A stretch of DNA of 64,000 nucleotides from contig QWII01000015.1 of the NCBI GenBank assembly GCA_021405325.1, positions 186,001 through 250,000 on the forward strand, written 5' to 3'. Made by a program: the position numbers and the translations under genes. The notes under the pieces are model-generated. The model was not told the origin of the DNA. It worked only from the letters and a program-made list of their open reading frames with translations, and made no database searches. Of the stretch, positions 48,187 through 56,628 are shown piece after piece. Source of the DNA: Caldilinea sp. CFX5. Its GTDB lineage: Bacteria > Chloroflexota > Anaerolineae > Caldilineales > Caldilineaceae. Each line of letters opens with the position of its first letter. Position 1 is the stretch's first letter.

Positions 48187-48297
48187 TCAACCCAGCCGAT
48201 TGATCCCATCAAACGCCGCCGTTTTGTAACATTCCGCCAGCGTCGGGTAGTTGAAAACGGTGTTGACAAAGTAATCGACCGCTTCGTTCAGCCGCAG
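48187..48297 (-). pseudogene. 3' fragment of a soluble transhydrogenase gene (sthA remnant)
   Basis: The last 36 codons before TGA at 48187 read [20 protein letters not shown] then [16 protein letters not shown], which matches the C-terminus of SthA-type NAD(P) transhydrogenases. Upstream the reading frame turns into unrelated sequence, so more than 400 residues of the enzyme are missing. Remnant only. Confidence 0.7.
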
Positions 48298-48420
48298 CGT
48301 AACCCGATTGTTGCGCAGGTGATAGGCCAGGGCATCGGTTCTGCTTGTGGATGAGTTGATCGCGTTGTTGGCTATTCTCTTTCTGGGCATGATGGTGATG
48401 CCTTTTATCCGCGCTGCCGG

Positions 48421-48913
48421 TTATAGATCGCGCTGCGCAATCGGCTGGTACAACATGGAAGCTGCACCAGGAACGTGTGGTTTGTGGTGGAAACAACAAA
48501 AATAACGACGTACTGTAAAAACAACGTCCGGGCTGGGAAAGGTGGGAGTCCGGTCAGCGCGCCGGTTTGCACAGGAGGTGCGTTCGACCAGCGTACAGCA
48601 TACCCACAGATTGCAATGCGAGATCAGCGCATTGTCCATCTGTTTGACTAACAACTCAGCGGCCAAATAGCCCACATCGGCATGAGGGAAGCCGACCGTG
48701 GTCAGGATGGGATCGCTGCCCATTCGTTCCGGTACATTGTCTTGACCAATGATGGAGAGATCATGGGGGATCTGGTACTTGAACTTGTCGAGACCAGCCA
48801 GCGCCTCTAGCGCCCGTTCGTCGTTGATGGCAAAGAGGGCAGTGACCTCCGGGCGACGCTGTAACAGCGCCTGCACCGCTGCCGCCCCGTTGGCGCCCAC
48901 GGCAATCGGCGTC
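48421..48913 (-). pseudogene. 3' fragment of a LacI-family regulator gene
   Basis: In the frame ending at 48421, a stretch beginning near 48913 reads TPIAVGANGAAAVQALLQRR, EVTALFAINDERALEALAGL, DLSIIGQDNVPERMGSDPIL and GFPHADVGYLAAELLVKQM, the C-terminal half of a LacI/GalR sugar-binding domain. The DNA-binding N-terminus and half the sensor are absent, and the fragment abuts the 3' end of the MATE gene in a different frame. No start codon suits it. A plus-strand hydrophobic stretch at about 48340-48415 ([19 protein letters not shown]) may be a further remnant. Confidence 0.7.
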
Positions 48914-50275
48914 CTATAATTCCTGGCGAAAGCGGCGCCAGAGCAGAAACGAAGTGATCGGCGAAGTAACCAGGAACGCGGCCCACACCGATGGCAGGCT
49001 TGGACTGACATAGTGAACCAGGAAGGCGCCCAACCCCACAGCCGCCCAGGTGCCGACCGTGTTGACCCGCAACGGGAATTGGGTGTTACCGGTGCCACGT
49101 AGGGCGCCGCCATTGACCATCCCCAAGGCCCAAAAGGGTTGGGTTAACGCGACCACGCGCAACCCCGCCGCCCCAATCGCAATTACCGCCGGATCGTCGC
49201 TAAAGAAACCCATAATTTGCGGGGCGAAGAACAGAAAAATCACGCCCAGACTGCCCATCCAGATCATGGCCCAGCGGGTGGCTATCCGGGCCGCCGCTTG
49301 CCCATCCGCCGGACGACGGGCGCCGACGCTTTGTCCCACGAGCGCAGTGGCCGCAATGCTGAAGCCAAAGCCAGGGAGAAAAGAGAGCGACATCGCGTTC
49401 ATCGCTACCCGTTGCGCCGCCAGCGTCAGCGTGCCGAGGTGGGAGACCACGGTGGTCATGACCAGAAAGGACAAAGACATCAACATCTGCTCCACTGCCG
49501 CCGGTACGCCGATCTTAAGCAGTTGCCGAGCGACCTGCCAGTCCGGTTGCCAACTGGCGCCGCCACGAATCGTCACATGGTTGCGCCCTTGCCACAGGGC
49601 ATAGAGCATCAGGAGTAGGGCAACAAAGCGGGCAATAAAGGTGGCCCAGGCGCTGCCCACGGCGCCCATTGCCGGAAAGCCAAAGTGACCGAAGATCAGT
49701 GCATAGGATAAAGCCACATTGATAACATTCGCCAGCGCGGTCACCAACATCGGCGTGCGCGAGTCGCCGGCCCCACGCATGACGCCGCTACTGATGATCA
49801 ACATGACCAGGACGACCACCGTCCCCATGGTCACTTGCAGATAGGCGGCGCCAATGTCGTTGACCGCCGGCTCCATGCCAAAGATGCCGACCAGGGTGTG
49901 AGAATTGAAAAACCCGATCAGACTGAGTGGAATCGACAGGAGCAAACTCCAGACCAGCGATTGTTTGGCGAGATCGCCGGCGCGCCCATAGTTGCGTGCG
50001 CCCACAGCCTGCGCCACCAACACGGCATTCCCCACCGAAATCGCGCTGAGGGCCGATATGATAAAGAACATAAACTGGATCGCCGTCCCCACGCCGGCCA
50101 GTGCGATTGCCCCCAGTGACGAAACCAGCCAGGTGTCCACGATGCCCAACATGGTTTCCAGAAAATTTTCACCGATGACCGGCCAGGCTAACCCCAACAC
50201 CCGCCGCTCAATCGATTTGGCCTCGCCGGCCGTTTCTTCGACGCCGATTGCCGCCACTTCCACCTGCTCGCTCAT
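48914..50275 (-). CDS. MATE-family efflux transporter
   Basis: 453 residues, 12 predicted membrane helices in two six-helix halves. MATE blocks: LGLAWPVIGENFLETMLGIV near 28, VAQAVGARNYGRAGDLA near 92, GVMRGAGDSRTPM near 169, and in the second half ALVGQSVGARRPADGQAAAR near 313 and GALRGTGNTQFPLRV near 385. It exports drugs or metabolites using a Na+ or H+ gradient. It appears monocistronic; the 288 bases between it and the divergent NotI-like gene hold no recognised gene. Confidence 0.92.
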   Translation of the reverse strand: MSEQVEVAAIGVEETAGEAKSIERRVLGLAWPVIGENFLETMLGIVDTWLVSSLGAIALAGVGTAIQFMFFIISALSAISVGNAVLVAQAVGARNYGRAGDLAKQSLVWSLLLSIPLSLIGFFNSHTLVGIFGMEPAVNDIGAAYLQVTMGTVVVLVMLIISSGVMRGAGDSRTPMLVTALANVINVALSYALIFGHFGFPAMGAVGSAWATFIARFVALLLMLYALWQGRNHVTIRGGASWQPDWQVARQLLKIGVPAAVEQMLMSLSFLVMTTVVSHLGTLTLAAQRVAMNAMSLSFLPGFGFSIAATALVGQSVGARRPADGQAAARIATRWAMIWMGSLGVIFLFFAPQIMGFFSDDPAVIAIGAAGLRVVALTQPFWALGMVNGGALRGTGNTQFPLRVNTVGTWAAVGLGAFLVHYVSPSLPSVWAAFLVTSPITSFLLWRRFRQEL

Positions 50276-50563
50276 AGACGCTTTGTCCCATTTCTTCCGT
50301 TACTTTGTTACAGATTTGATCAACTTCCCCCAGCGTCCATCACTTGTCCAGCTTTTCCTGCGCCAGGCCGTGTTATTGCTTGCAGACGCTTGCCCCTGCT
50401 TCTATATCCTTGTCATTCTACCCGTCGTAACGCAGAAGGACAATTGTCGTTGCCGCTGTGATATGATTATTGCTAGCTCCTTTTTTGCGGGATGAGCGTA
50501 ATGGGGTAAAATCAGAACAAATGCGCTATCAACATCTTTCATAGCAATACTGAAACCGCTGCG

Positions 50564-51478
50564 ATGCGGCTCTTTGCCAAGAGCTATTCCTATAAGAAAG
50601 GCCGTGTCATTGTGACAAACAGACCAAAGCAGCCACTGGTTGAGGTTTTTGGCTTTCCTGTCCAAGACCTATCCGAGCAAGCAGAGCGCTACCGGCGCTT
50701 AAAACTTTGCCCATTCAACAATATTGTTCCCAATTGCACCAAAGACAAAGCCAACGATCCGCTAGGGGTCTGTAGCATTAATCAAGCCGAAAGTACAGAT
50801 GAACAGACCGACATCGTGATCACCTGCCCAATTCGTTTTCGGCAGGACTGGGTGATTGCCGAGCAAGCGGCCAGCTTTTTCTTTGGCGAGGCAACCGCCT
50901 GGACTTCCCTTTCAGAGGTCAGGTTAAAAGACAAAGCCGGCCAATCCGCCGGCAGTATTGACTTAGTCTTAGTCGCTTACGATGATCGGGGTCGAGTAAC
51001 TGATTTTGGCGCGTTGGAAGTGCAAGCGGTTTATATTTCTGGGAACGTGCGCAAACCATTTGAATACTACATGAATGATCGCGCAGCCCGCTGGAATATG
51101 GATTGGTCAAAACTTGCAGACTACTATCCTAGACCTGATTTCCTCTCATCACAAAGAGAATGTTTAGTATCAAAGTTAATTGGCAGAGGAAGCATTTTCA
51201 GCACATGGCAAAAAAAGCAGGCGATTGCCTTGCAGCGCAATATTTATGAAAGCCTACCTGCGCTGCCGATAGTCGATGCTGCCGATGCTGAGGTTGCTTG
51301 GTTTTTGTATGATCTACAACCACATCCAAAGGGTTACACCTTGCAGCTTTCTGAGGTGGTCTATACAGAATTCTCTGCTGTATTAACACGCATGATGACG
51401 CCAGAACCGGGTAATATCCAGTCTTTTATTGATTATTTACAACTTCGGCTAGATGAAACCTCATGCTCCTTTAACTGA
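50564..51478 (+). CDS. NotI-family restriction endonuclease-like protein
   Basis: 304 residues. The block EVFGFPVQDLSEQAERYRRL, KLCPFNNIVPNCTKDKAND, PLGVCSIN has the Cys pattern of the N-terminal metal (Fe-Cys4) site of NotI. The catalytic region SIDLVLVAYDDRG ... DFGALEVQAVYISGN supplies Asp and the Glu-x-Gln pair expected for NotI-type PD-(D/E)XK nucleases. So both the metal site and active site look intact. The shorter C-terminus and sequence drift mean that site specificity may differ from GCGGCCGC. No methyltransferase gene is visible within 10 kb on either side. The start at 50564 is not well supported by an RBS; GTG 50612 is an alternative. Confidence 0.82.
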   Translation: MRLFAKSYSYKKGRVIVTNRPKQPLVEVFGFPVQDLSEQAERYRRLKLCPFNNIVPNCTKDKANDPLGVCSINQAESTDEQTDIVITCPIRFRQDWVIAEQAASFFFGEATAWTSLSEVRLKDKAGQSAGSIDLVLVAYDDRGRVTDFGALEVQAVYISGNVRKPFEYYMNDRAARWNMDWSKLADYYPRPDFLSSQRECLVSKLIGRGSIFSTWQKKQAIALQRNIYESLPALPIVDAADAEVAWFLYDLQPHPKGYTLQLSEVVYTEFSAVLTRMMTPEPGNIQSFIDYLQLRLDETSCSFN

Positions 51479-51506
51479 CATTGTAGTAGTTTAAATCGGA
51501 GGTTGT

Positions 51507-52022
51507 ATGAATAAAGCGCAATTCCTGCAAACGTTACGCGATGAGCAAACCAACTGGGAACAATTTTTGCACAGCATACCTATTACCCAACGCGAAGCTG
51601 CCGGCCTCTACGGCCACTGGAGCGTCAAGGATGTGGTGGGCCATGTCGTTGCCTGGGAACGCTATATGACGGCCCGGCTGCGCGCTCATTTGCGCAATGA
51701 ACCGGCGACCTCGCCGGAACTATGGGGCGACTTTATCCCGCCCACTGACCTGTCCGATGACGCGCTGAATGATTGGATGGCGGCGCAACTGAGCAGTCGC
51801 TCGTTCGATGTGATCCTCGCTATGCAACAGGCGGTGCGCGCCCAGTTGATCGACACGGTGCAAGCCACCAGCGAGGAACTACTGACCACTATCGGTTTGA
51901 GGGTCAAAGGTTTGCCTTATCATCAAGATGATCCCTTTTGGCAGATCATCGCCTCCATGAGTTACAACCACGCACAGGATCACCTAACCAGATTGCGGCA
52001 AGCGCTGGCGCAAGTCGCGTAA
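51507..52022 (+). CDS. DinB-superfamily (ClbS/DfsB-like) four-helix protein
   Basis: 171 residues. The start NKAQFLQTLRDEQTNWEQFL, the LYGHWSVKDVVGHVVAWERY block and the C-terminal SYNHAQDHLTRLRQAL are typical of DinB-like four-helix bundles of the ClbS/DfsB group. His residues of the three-His metal site are visible in GHVVAWE and NHAQDH. Related proteins act as thiol-dependent enzymes or protect against genotoxins, for example cyclopropane hydrolysis by ClbS. It starts 29 bases after the NotI-like gene, has GGAGG before its ATG and may be co-transcribed with it. Confidence 0.8.
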   Translation: MNKAQFLQTLRDEQTNWEQFLHSIPITQREAAGLYGHWSVKDVVGHVVAWERYMTARLRAHLRNEPATSPELWGDFIPPTDLSDDALNDWMAAQLSSRSFDVILAMQQAVRAQLIDTVQATSEELLTTIGLRVKGLPYHQDDPFWQIIASMSYNHAQDHLTRLRQALAQVA

Positions 52023-52058
52023 GGGTATTCGGCCACCACAGAAAAGCAGTGAACCATC

Positions 52059-53036
52059 ATGAATCGTACCGTCGCCGTTGTTATTCTCGTCGGCATCAAT
52101 ATCCTCTGGGGATCGACCTATGCCGTAACCAAAGTGGCGCTGCTGGAGATCCCGCCGCCGCTGCTGGGCGCGATGCGCTGGATTACCGCCACCGTAGTGT
52201 TGTGGGGCATTCACCTCTGGCTTGTTCGCCAACGCGTCACCGGTGCGCAAGCCGCAGCACCAGCGGTCAGCAATGCGGATCGACTGCGCCTCTTTGGCTT
52301 GGGAACGTTGGGCATTGGCGTCGCCTATGTCTTTGGCTACTTTGGCATCAGCCTGACCACTGCCACCGACGCTTCCTTGATGATCATCGGCGAGGTGATC
52401 TTTACCGCGCTCTTTGCTGCCTGGCTGCTTCACGAACCATTGAGCCAGGGCAAAGTGTTGGGGATGGGCTTAGGCGCGATCGGCGTGGCAATTTTGGTGC
52501 TGGGCCATGTCACCAGCGAAAATGGCGGCGACCAGGGCTGGTGGCGGGCGCTGGGCGATTTGATGCTCCTGGTGACGCTGGCGTTGCAGGCGCTCTACAC
52601 CGTGCTGGGAACCAATCTGGCGCGCAAATATCCGCCGATGAGCGTCTTGACCTATGTCTGCACGGGTAGTCTGCTGATTTGGGGGCCGGTGCTGCTCTGG
52701 TATGTGATCAATGACACGCTGCCGGCGACCCTGAGTACACAGGCGATCAGTGGTGTCCTCTACCTGGCGCTGATCGCCGCCGTCTTTTGCAATTTTGTCT
52801 GGTTTAGCATCGCCAGTCGCATTGGCGCGGGGCTGAGTGCGCTGTCACTCTTTGCCCAGCCGCTGGTGGGGTCGTTTATCGGGCTGGTCTTTTTGCAGGA
52901 GCCGTTGACGCTGAGTTTGTTGATCGGCGCCGTGCTGATTTTTGTCGCGCTCTATTTGACCAGTATGGCAACGCCAGCCGCGCCACCCAAAAAGGCCATC
53001 CAACCAGCAAACGCAACCGCCAGCGAAGGGTTATAA
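52059..53036 (+). CDS. EamA/DMT-family transporter
   Basis: 325 residues, ten predicted helices in two EamA halves. LVGINILWGSTYAVTKVALL opens the first half, and the second half has the FVWFSIASRIGAGLSALSLF and AQPLVGSFIGLVFLQEPLTL blocks with the conserved Pro/Glu of DMT exporters. Probable metabolite exporter with unknown substrate. It is downstream of the DinB-like gene by 36 bases. Confidence 0.9.
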   Translation: MNRTVAVVILVGINILWGSTYAVTKVALLEIPPPLLGAMRWITATVVLWGIHLWLVRQRVTGAQAAAPAVSNADRLRLFGLGTLGIGVAYVFGYFGISLTTATDASLMIIGEVIFTALFAAWLLHEPLSQGKVLGMGLGAIGVAILVLGHVTSENGGDQGWWRALGDLMLLVTLALQALYTVLGTNLARKYPPMSVLTYVCTGSLLIWGPVLLWYVINDTLPATLSTQAISGVLYLALIAAVFCNFVWFSIASRIGAGLSALSLFAQPLVGSFIGLVFLQEPLTLSLLIGAVLIFVALYLTSMATPAAPPKKAIQPANATASEGL

Positions 53037-53092
53037 ACCACGCTTATCGGATTCGTCCGTCCCGTAGGGACGCTTGCACTTCGGAGGAAATC

Positions 53093-53422
53093 ATGGCATA
53101 CAATACGACGTTAGCTACCCGTGTACGCAGCCTGGTGGCGGGTGATCCACTCATGGTCGAAAAGAAGATGTTTGGCGGGCTGGGCTTTATTCTTCAGGGC
53201 AACATGGCCTGCGGTATTCATGGACAGGATCTGGTCGTTCGCCTGTCGCCAACCGACGCGGCGACAGCCTTGGATCGCCCCGGCGCCCGCATCTTCGACA
53301 TCACCGGGCGACCGATGAAAGGTTGGCTGCTGGTGGCGGGTGATGCTTGCACTGACGATACGGTGTTACAGGAATGGGTGGAACAGTCGGTCGCCTTTGC
53401 GCGCACCCTGCCGCCGAAGTAA
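53093..53422 (+). CDS. TfoX N-terminal domain protein
   Basis: 109 residues. KKMFGGLGFILQGNMACGIH then GQDLVVRLSP and ITGRPMKGWLLV match the N-terminal TfoX/Sxy domain; the C-terminal helix-hairpin domain of full competence regulators is absent, as in most environmental members of the family. Role unknown; TfoX regulates competence in gamma-proteobacteria. An element of the CCGTCCCGTAGGGACG type is just upstream and a full palindrome just downstream. Confidence 0.85.
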   Translation: MAYNTTLATRVRSLVAGDPLMVEKKMFGGLGFILQGNMACGIHGQDLVVRLSPTDAATALDRPGARIFDITGRPMKGWLLVAGDACTDDTVLQEWVEQSVAFARTLPPK

Positions 53423-53429
53423 GTAGCAC

Positions 53430-53498
53430 CCGTCCTGTAGGGACGATTGAGTTTAGCCCTATTCTCATTCCCTAAACTCAGGCGTCCCTACAGGACGG
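53430..53498. repeat. Perfect-arm inverted repeat, CCGTCCTGTAGGGACG family
   Basis: Arms 53430-53445 and 53483-53498 pair perfectly over 16 bases, with an inner TGAGTTTAG/CTAAACTCA pair. It lies between the convergent TfoX-like and MBL genes, so it may work as a bidirectional terminator. Sister of 31206-31287. Confidence 0.7.
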
Positions 53499-53506
53499 AA
53501 TTGGGG

Positions 53507-54325
53507 TTAGGGGCGCAATACAATGCCTTCGCCCACCGCTAACAAGCGGACAGAACCATTGCCACCCAGGCGTTGATAGGTGTCAACCATGAGATTGGGA
53601 TCGAGCGTCGCCTGTTCGCCGCCAGTGAAATCTTTCCAGAGGCGATGGTGCATGGGGATGACGGTCTTGGCCCGCAGGTGCCAGGCCAGCAGCGCTGCTT
53701 CATGGGCGTTCATGTTACCACCCGCGCCATTGATCACCAACATGACGACATGGATCGGCTGCTGGGTATAAGCCAACGCCCGCAAGCGCAAATCATATTC
53801 GGTGTCACCGCTGTGATAAACCCGTACACCGCCAAAGTCAAAGAGCAACCCAATCGCATCGTCTGTCTCCCAACCGGGCAGGCCAGCGACATGGCGAGCC
53901 GCGACCGCAGTGATCTGCACATCGCGGAATTGATGCGTTTGTCCAGCCGTAATAGCCGTCAAGCGGGGACGCGCAATGCCCCAACCGGCCATGCGCGAGA
54001 CGCACGAGGGCGGGCCAAGAAACTGGGTCTGGCTGCTTTTGGCGATGATAGGAATGCTCTCCGGGTCGAGATGATCTTCGTGCCAGTGGGTGGCGATGAC
54101 CAGATCGGGGCGCGCCTGGTCGGCCTGGATCGGCGGCGGAAAACCGCGTTCAATGCCAAAGATGCCGAGCGCACAGTTGCTCATGTAGGGATCGACATAG
54201 ATCTGGGTGCCGGCCGGCGTCTTGAAGACAAAACCGGTCCCGCCCAGCCACCAGGCCATGACGGAACCAGGCGCAACTTGGGTTTGGGCAATGGTGTCAA
54301 CTAAAGGTTGTGTGGTCATTGTCAT
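53507..54325 (-). CDS. MBL-fold metal-dependent hydrolase, UlaG-like
   Basis: 272 residues. The zinc site THWHEDH near 80, downstream ARHVAGLPGW, HSGDTEYDL near 170 and the terminal PMHHRLWKDF fit the UlaG (L-ascorbate-6-phosphate lactonase)-like branch of metallo-beta-lactamases. The LGGTGFVFKTPAGTQIYVDP start is also typical. The ATG at 54325 overlaps the stop of the phytanoyl-CoA dioxygenase-like gene by one base (TGATG), so the two are coupled and probably act on the same compound. Confidence 0.85.
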   Translation of the reverse strand: MTMTTQPLVDTIAQTQVAPGSVMAWWLGGTGFVFKTPAGTQIYVDPYMSNCALGIFGIERGFPPPIQADQARPDLVIATHWHEDHLDPESIPIIAKSSQTQFLGPPSCVSRMAGWGIARPRLTAITAGQTHQFRDVQITAVAARHVAGLPGWETDDAIGLLFDFGGVRVYHSGDTEYDLRLRALAYTQQPIHVVMLVINGAGGNMNAHEAALLAWHLRAKTVIPMHHRLWKDFTGGEQATLDPNLMVDTYQRLGGNGSVRLLAVGEGIVLRP

Positions 54326-55137
54326 CACCCCCGTGCCGACTCGGCCATTTCCGCCCGCGCCTTGGCCGAAAGCGCCGGCAGATGGCTCTCATGCGCCATC
54401 ACCTGTTGTAGATGCACCATGCGCGCCGGTGAAGCCGTTTGACGCATGACATCGGAGTGCAGGTGGTCGATCCAGAAGCGGGCGTGCGAACCGATGTACT
54501 TTTCCAGATCCTCGATCTCCGCCGCAGTTGTGCAGTAGGCGCAGTTGTTGAGCGTAAACATGCGCCGCCGGGAACTGCCCCCAAAGGAAGCGTGCATGAG
54601 GTTGTGGTTAAAGGCCACCACGTCCCCCGGCTGCGACTCCAGGGCGACATGGGGGACCTCCCGCTGATCAATGCCCCACAATTCGCTTGCCTTGCGCGCC
54701 TGCCGGGCTTCCCAGGTGTCATAGAGGTCGAGGCGATGGGAGCCGGGGATCACGCGCAGACAGCCCGTATCCCGCCCCACCGGGTCGAGATAGAGCGCGA
54801 CCTTGAGAAACTTGCCGACATGGTGAAAGCCGTCGCTGTGCCAGGGGGTGTCACCGGCATAGAAGTTGCCGTCGCCGCCGACATAGTTGAAATCGTCACC
54901 CAAGAGGCTGCCGATCAAGCCGGCAACCTTGGGATGGTCGAGCAGGGTGCAGAGCCGTTGCCGCTGGTCGATAAAGGGGACGACGGTCGAACGTTGGCTG
55001 CCGTCATGCACGACGCCGCGGTCGCGGAAGACCATCTCAAATTCCTCGGTGATCCAGTCAATGTCCGCCTTGACCAGCCCCGGCATGACGATATAGCCAA
55101 AGGTCTCGAAAAACCGTTTTTGTTCTGCGGTGAGCAT
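54325..55137 (-). CDS. Phytanoyl-CoA dioxygenase family protein
   Basis: 270 residues. Fe(II)/2-oxoglutarate dioxygenase of the PhyH family. The iron site is readable as WHSDGFHHVG near 99 (HxD) and the distal His in NHNLMHASFGGSSRRR near 183, with the Arg pair for 2-oxoglutarate after it. FETFGYIVMPGLVKADIDWI is the usual start. It hydroxylates a small lipid-like or natural-product substrate. It is the first gene of a two-gene unit with the UlaG-like hydrolase. Confidence 0.88.
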   Translation of the reverse strand: MLTAEQKRFFETFGYIVMPGLVKADIDWITEEFEMVFRDRGVVHDGSQRSTVVPFIDQRQRLCTLLDHPKVAGLIGSLLGDDFNYVGGDGNFYAGDTPWHSDGFHHVGKFLKVALYLDPVGRDTGCLRVIPGSHRLDLYDTWEARQARKASELWGIDQREVPHVALESQPGDVVAFNHNLMHASFGGSSRRRMFTLNNCAYCTTAAEIEDLEKYIGSHARFWIDHLHSDVMRQTASPARMVHLQQVMAHESHLPALSAKARAEMAESARG

Positions 55138-55270
55138 GGGTGTGCGCCTCCGTTGTGTTGTGCTGAATTGGTAGGTCGATTGGGGCGTAGCGTACCACGA
55201 GGGTGGCGGTCTGTCAACCGCGGGGAAAATGGCTGATGGTGGTGTTTCTCGGTGCCAAGGGTTTTAAGGA

Positions 55271-55504
55271 TTAAGCAGATACGAGATAGACTTTTTCAGC
55301 GCGCAAGGTGGCGCTGGCATATTGGAGACAAGCCAGGATGTCGGTGTGCGTTAATCCTGGGTAATTCCGCAAAATGTCAGCTTCCGACCATTCGGAAGCC
55401 AAGAGATCAATGATAAATTCAACTGCCAGCCGTGTCCCTTTAATAACGGGCTTGCCGGTTAAAATCTCCGGGTCGATGACAATTCGTTCTTGCCAATTCA
55501 TCAT
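55271..55504 (-). CDS. DUF433-domain antitoxin-like protein
   Basis: 77 residues from ATG 55504, with GGAGG 5 bases upstream. Core RIVIDPEILTGKPVIKGTRL then AVEFIIDLLASEWSEADIL and YPGLTHTDILACLQYA is the full DUF433 (VapB45-like) domain, a winged helix DNA-binding antitoxin. DUF433 genes normally precede a DUF5615 PIN-like toxin gene. None is present here: the downstream 133 bases are empty, so this is an orphan. A degenerate CGGAT element lies just upstream. Confidence 0.85.
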   Translation of the reverse strand: MMNWQERIVIDPEILTGKPVIKGTRLAVEFIIDLLASEWSEADILRNYPGLTHTDILACLQYASATLRAEKVYLVSA

Positions 55505-55588
55505 GATTGCCTCCAAACATTGCCTAATCCTGAACGGAAGCATAACAAAGGCAGGATCGGCTGTCAAATGGCAGTGGTGGGCGTGAAT

Positions 55589-55675
55589 ACTACAGCGGAC
55601 GAGGGCGGTAACGGATTTTTTTGCGCTTGCGGTCTTATCGGAATCAGTTGCCGCCTTCAGCCCCGTTACAGTAGT
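55589..55675. repeat. Degenerate CGGAT-family inverted element
   Basis: ACTACAGCGGACGAGGGCGG with GTAACGGAT on the left and a diverged GAATCAGTTGCCGCC ... CGTTACAGTAGT on the right. It resembles elements A and B at 39.0-39.2 kb but with more mismatches. Confidence 0.5.
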
Positions 55676-55738
55676 TTGGGTAATCAGCCGCTTTGCAAAA
55701 CGGTGGTACTACACTGGCAGGCGGCGCTTTTTTATTGG

Positions 55739-56296
55739 TTATGATGCAGCCAAATAGCTTCGTGCCAATGAATCATCTTCAAAAGAAAGTAGGGGCGGAA
55801 GGCCACTTTTGATCAAGCGTTCGTGCGCGGTTTCTTGCGCTGCTGCGGTTGGGTCGGAATCGCGTAGGAGTTCCAGGCAATAGTGTAAGGCGCTCACTTG
55901 TTCATGTGACAATTGAGCAGGGGTGAGCGCTTTCACCGCAAGCGACAAAGCCGCGCAAAGCTCTTGCACCGGTTCAGGAGCTACATCCCAAAGTGCGGTT
56001 ATGCTGCTTTGCCAGGTTGTGACACACGCTTGACGGATGGCAGCATCTTGCCATTGCCCATCCACCCGCTCAAGCCACTGTTCTAGTTGGGTGATCTGTA
56101 ACTGGTAGAAGAGATAGTCCCGCCGCTGATTTTTTTCGTAGGCGTCCAAATTCATCATCACGGCCATTGGCGCGCTCATGCCCTCCACCGCCAGGATCAA
56201 CGGGTGCGGGGTTGTCTGCGTCTGTTGTATCAAGTCCATCACCGGCGTGTTGGTTGGTTTGATTGGCACTGTGTAAGGTGTCATCGGCTTGCTCAC
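55739..56296 (-). CDS. Phd/YefM-like N-terminal domain protein with helical extension
   Basis: 185 residues. Residues about 20-60 (VMDLIQQTQTTPHPLILAVE then GMSAPMAVMMNLDAYEKNQ) resemble the Phd/YefM antitoxin fold, ending in the LxxYE element. The following 120 residues are helical (YQLQITQLEQWLERVDGQWQ, LSHEQVSALHYCLELLRDS) and I do not recognise them. No short toxin gene follows; the 3' neighbour is non-coding. It may be a fused regulator or a diverged antitoxin with another partner. Confidence 0.55.
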   Translation of the reverse strand: MSKPMTPYTVPIKPTNTPVMDLIQQTQTTPHPLILAVEGMSAPMAVMMNLDAYEKNQRRDYLFYQLQITQLEQWLERVDGQWQDAAIRQACVTTWQSSITALWDVAPEPVQELCAALSLAVKALTPAQLSHEQVSALHYCLELLRDSDPTAAAQETAHERLIKSGLPPLLSFEDDSLARSYLAAS

Positions 56297-56419
56297 TTTG
56301 TTCCATCCGCTTCACGTACGTTGATTATAGCATAACGCGCCTGGCTTGGGCAATTGGGTAGACAGTGCCGCCCATACTTTCGGCTTGTCATGCTTGCGTC
56401 AATGCACCGGCCCAAGCAA

Positions 56420-56628
56420 CACAACAACGGATTCTTGACAGCAGCGGATTTGCCACGCCGGCCACCGTATTGTTTCCTTGCGGCAACTCAGTTCCGCCAC
56501 CGGCGTGACCCATCCGTTCCTATCTTGAATCCGCTGTTGTGGCGCGTCGTTACCAGCGGTGCCGGCTTCCCCCGCACCAGCCTCGTCGCCGGCCCAACCA
56601 TCCGTTGCTGCCCTAATCCGTTGTTGTG
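56420..56628. repeat. CGGAT-family inverted element overlapping the CHAT gene 3' end
   Basis: The left tip CACAACAACGGATT (56420-56433) is inverted exactly at 56615-56628, with a further inverted copy AATCCGCTGTTGTG at 56528-56541. The right tip supplies the last codons and the TAG stop of the CHAT gene. The 316-base gap here holds no other feature. Confidence 0.65.
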
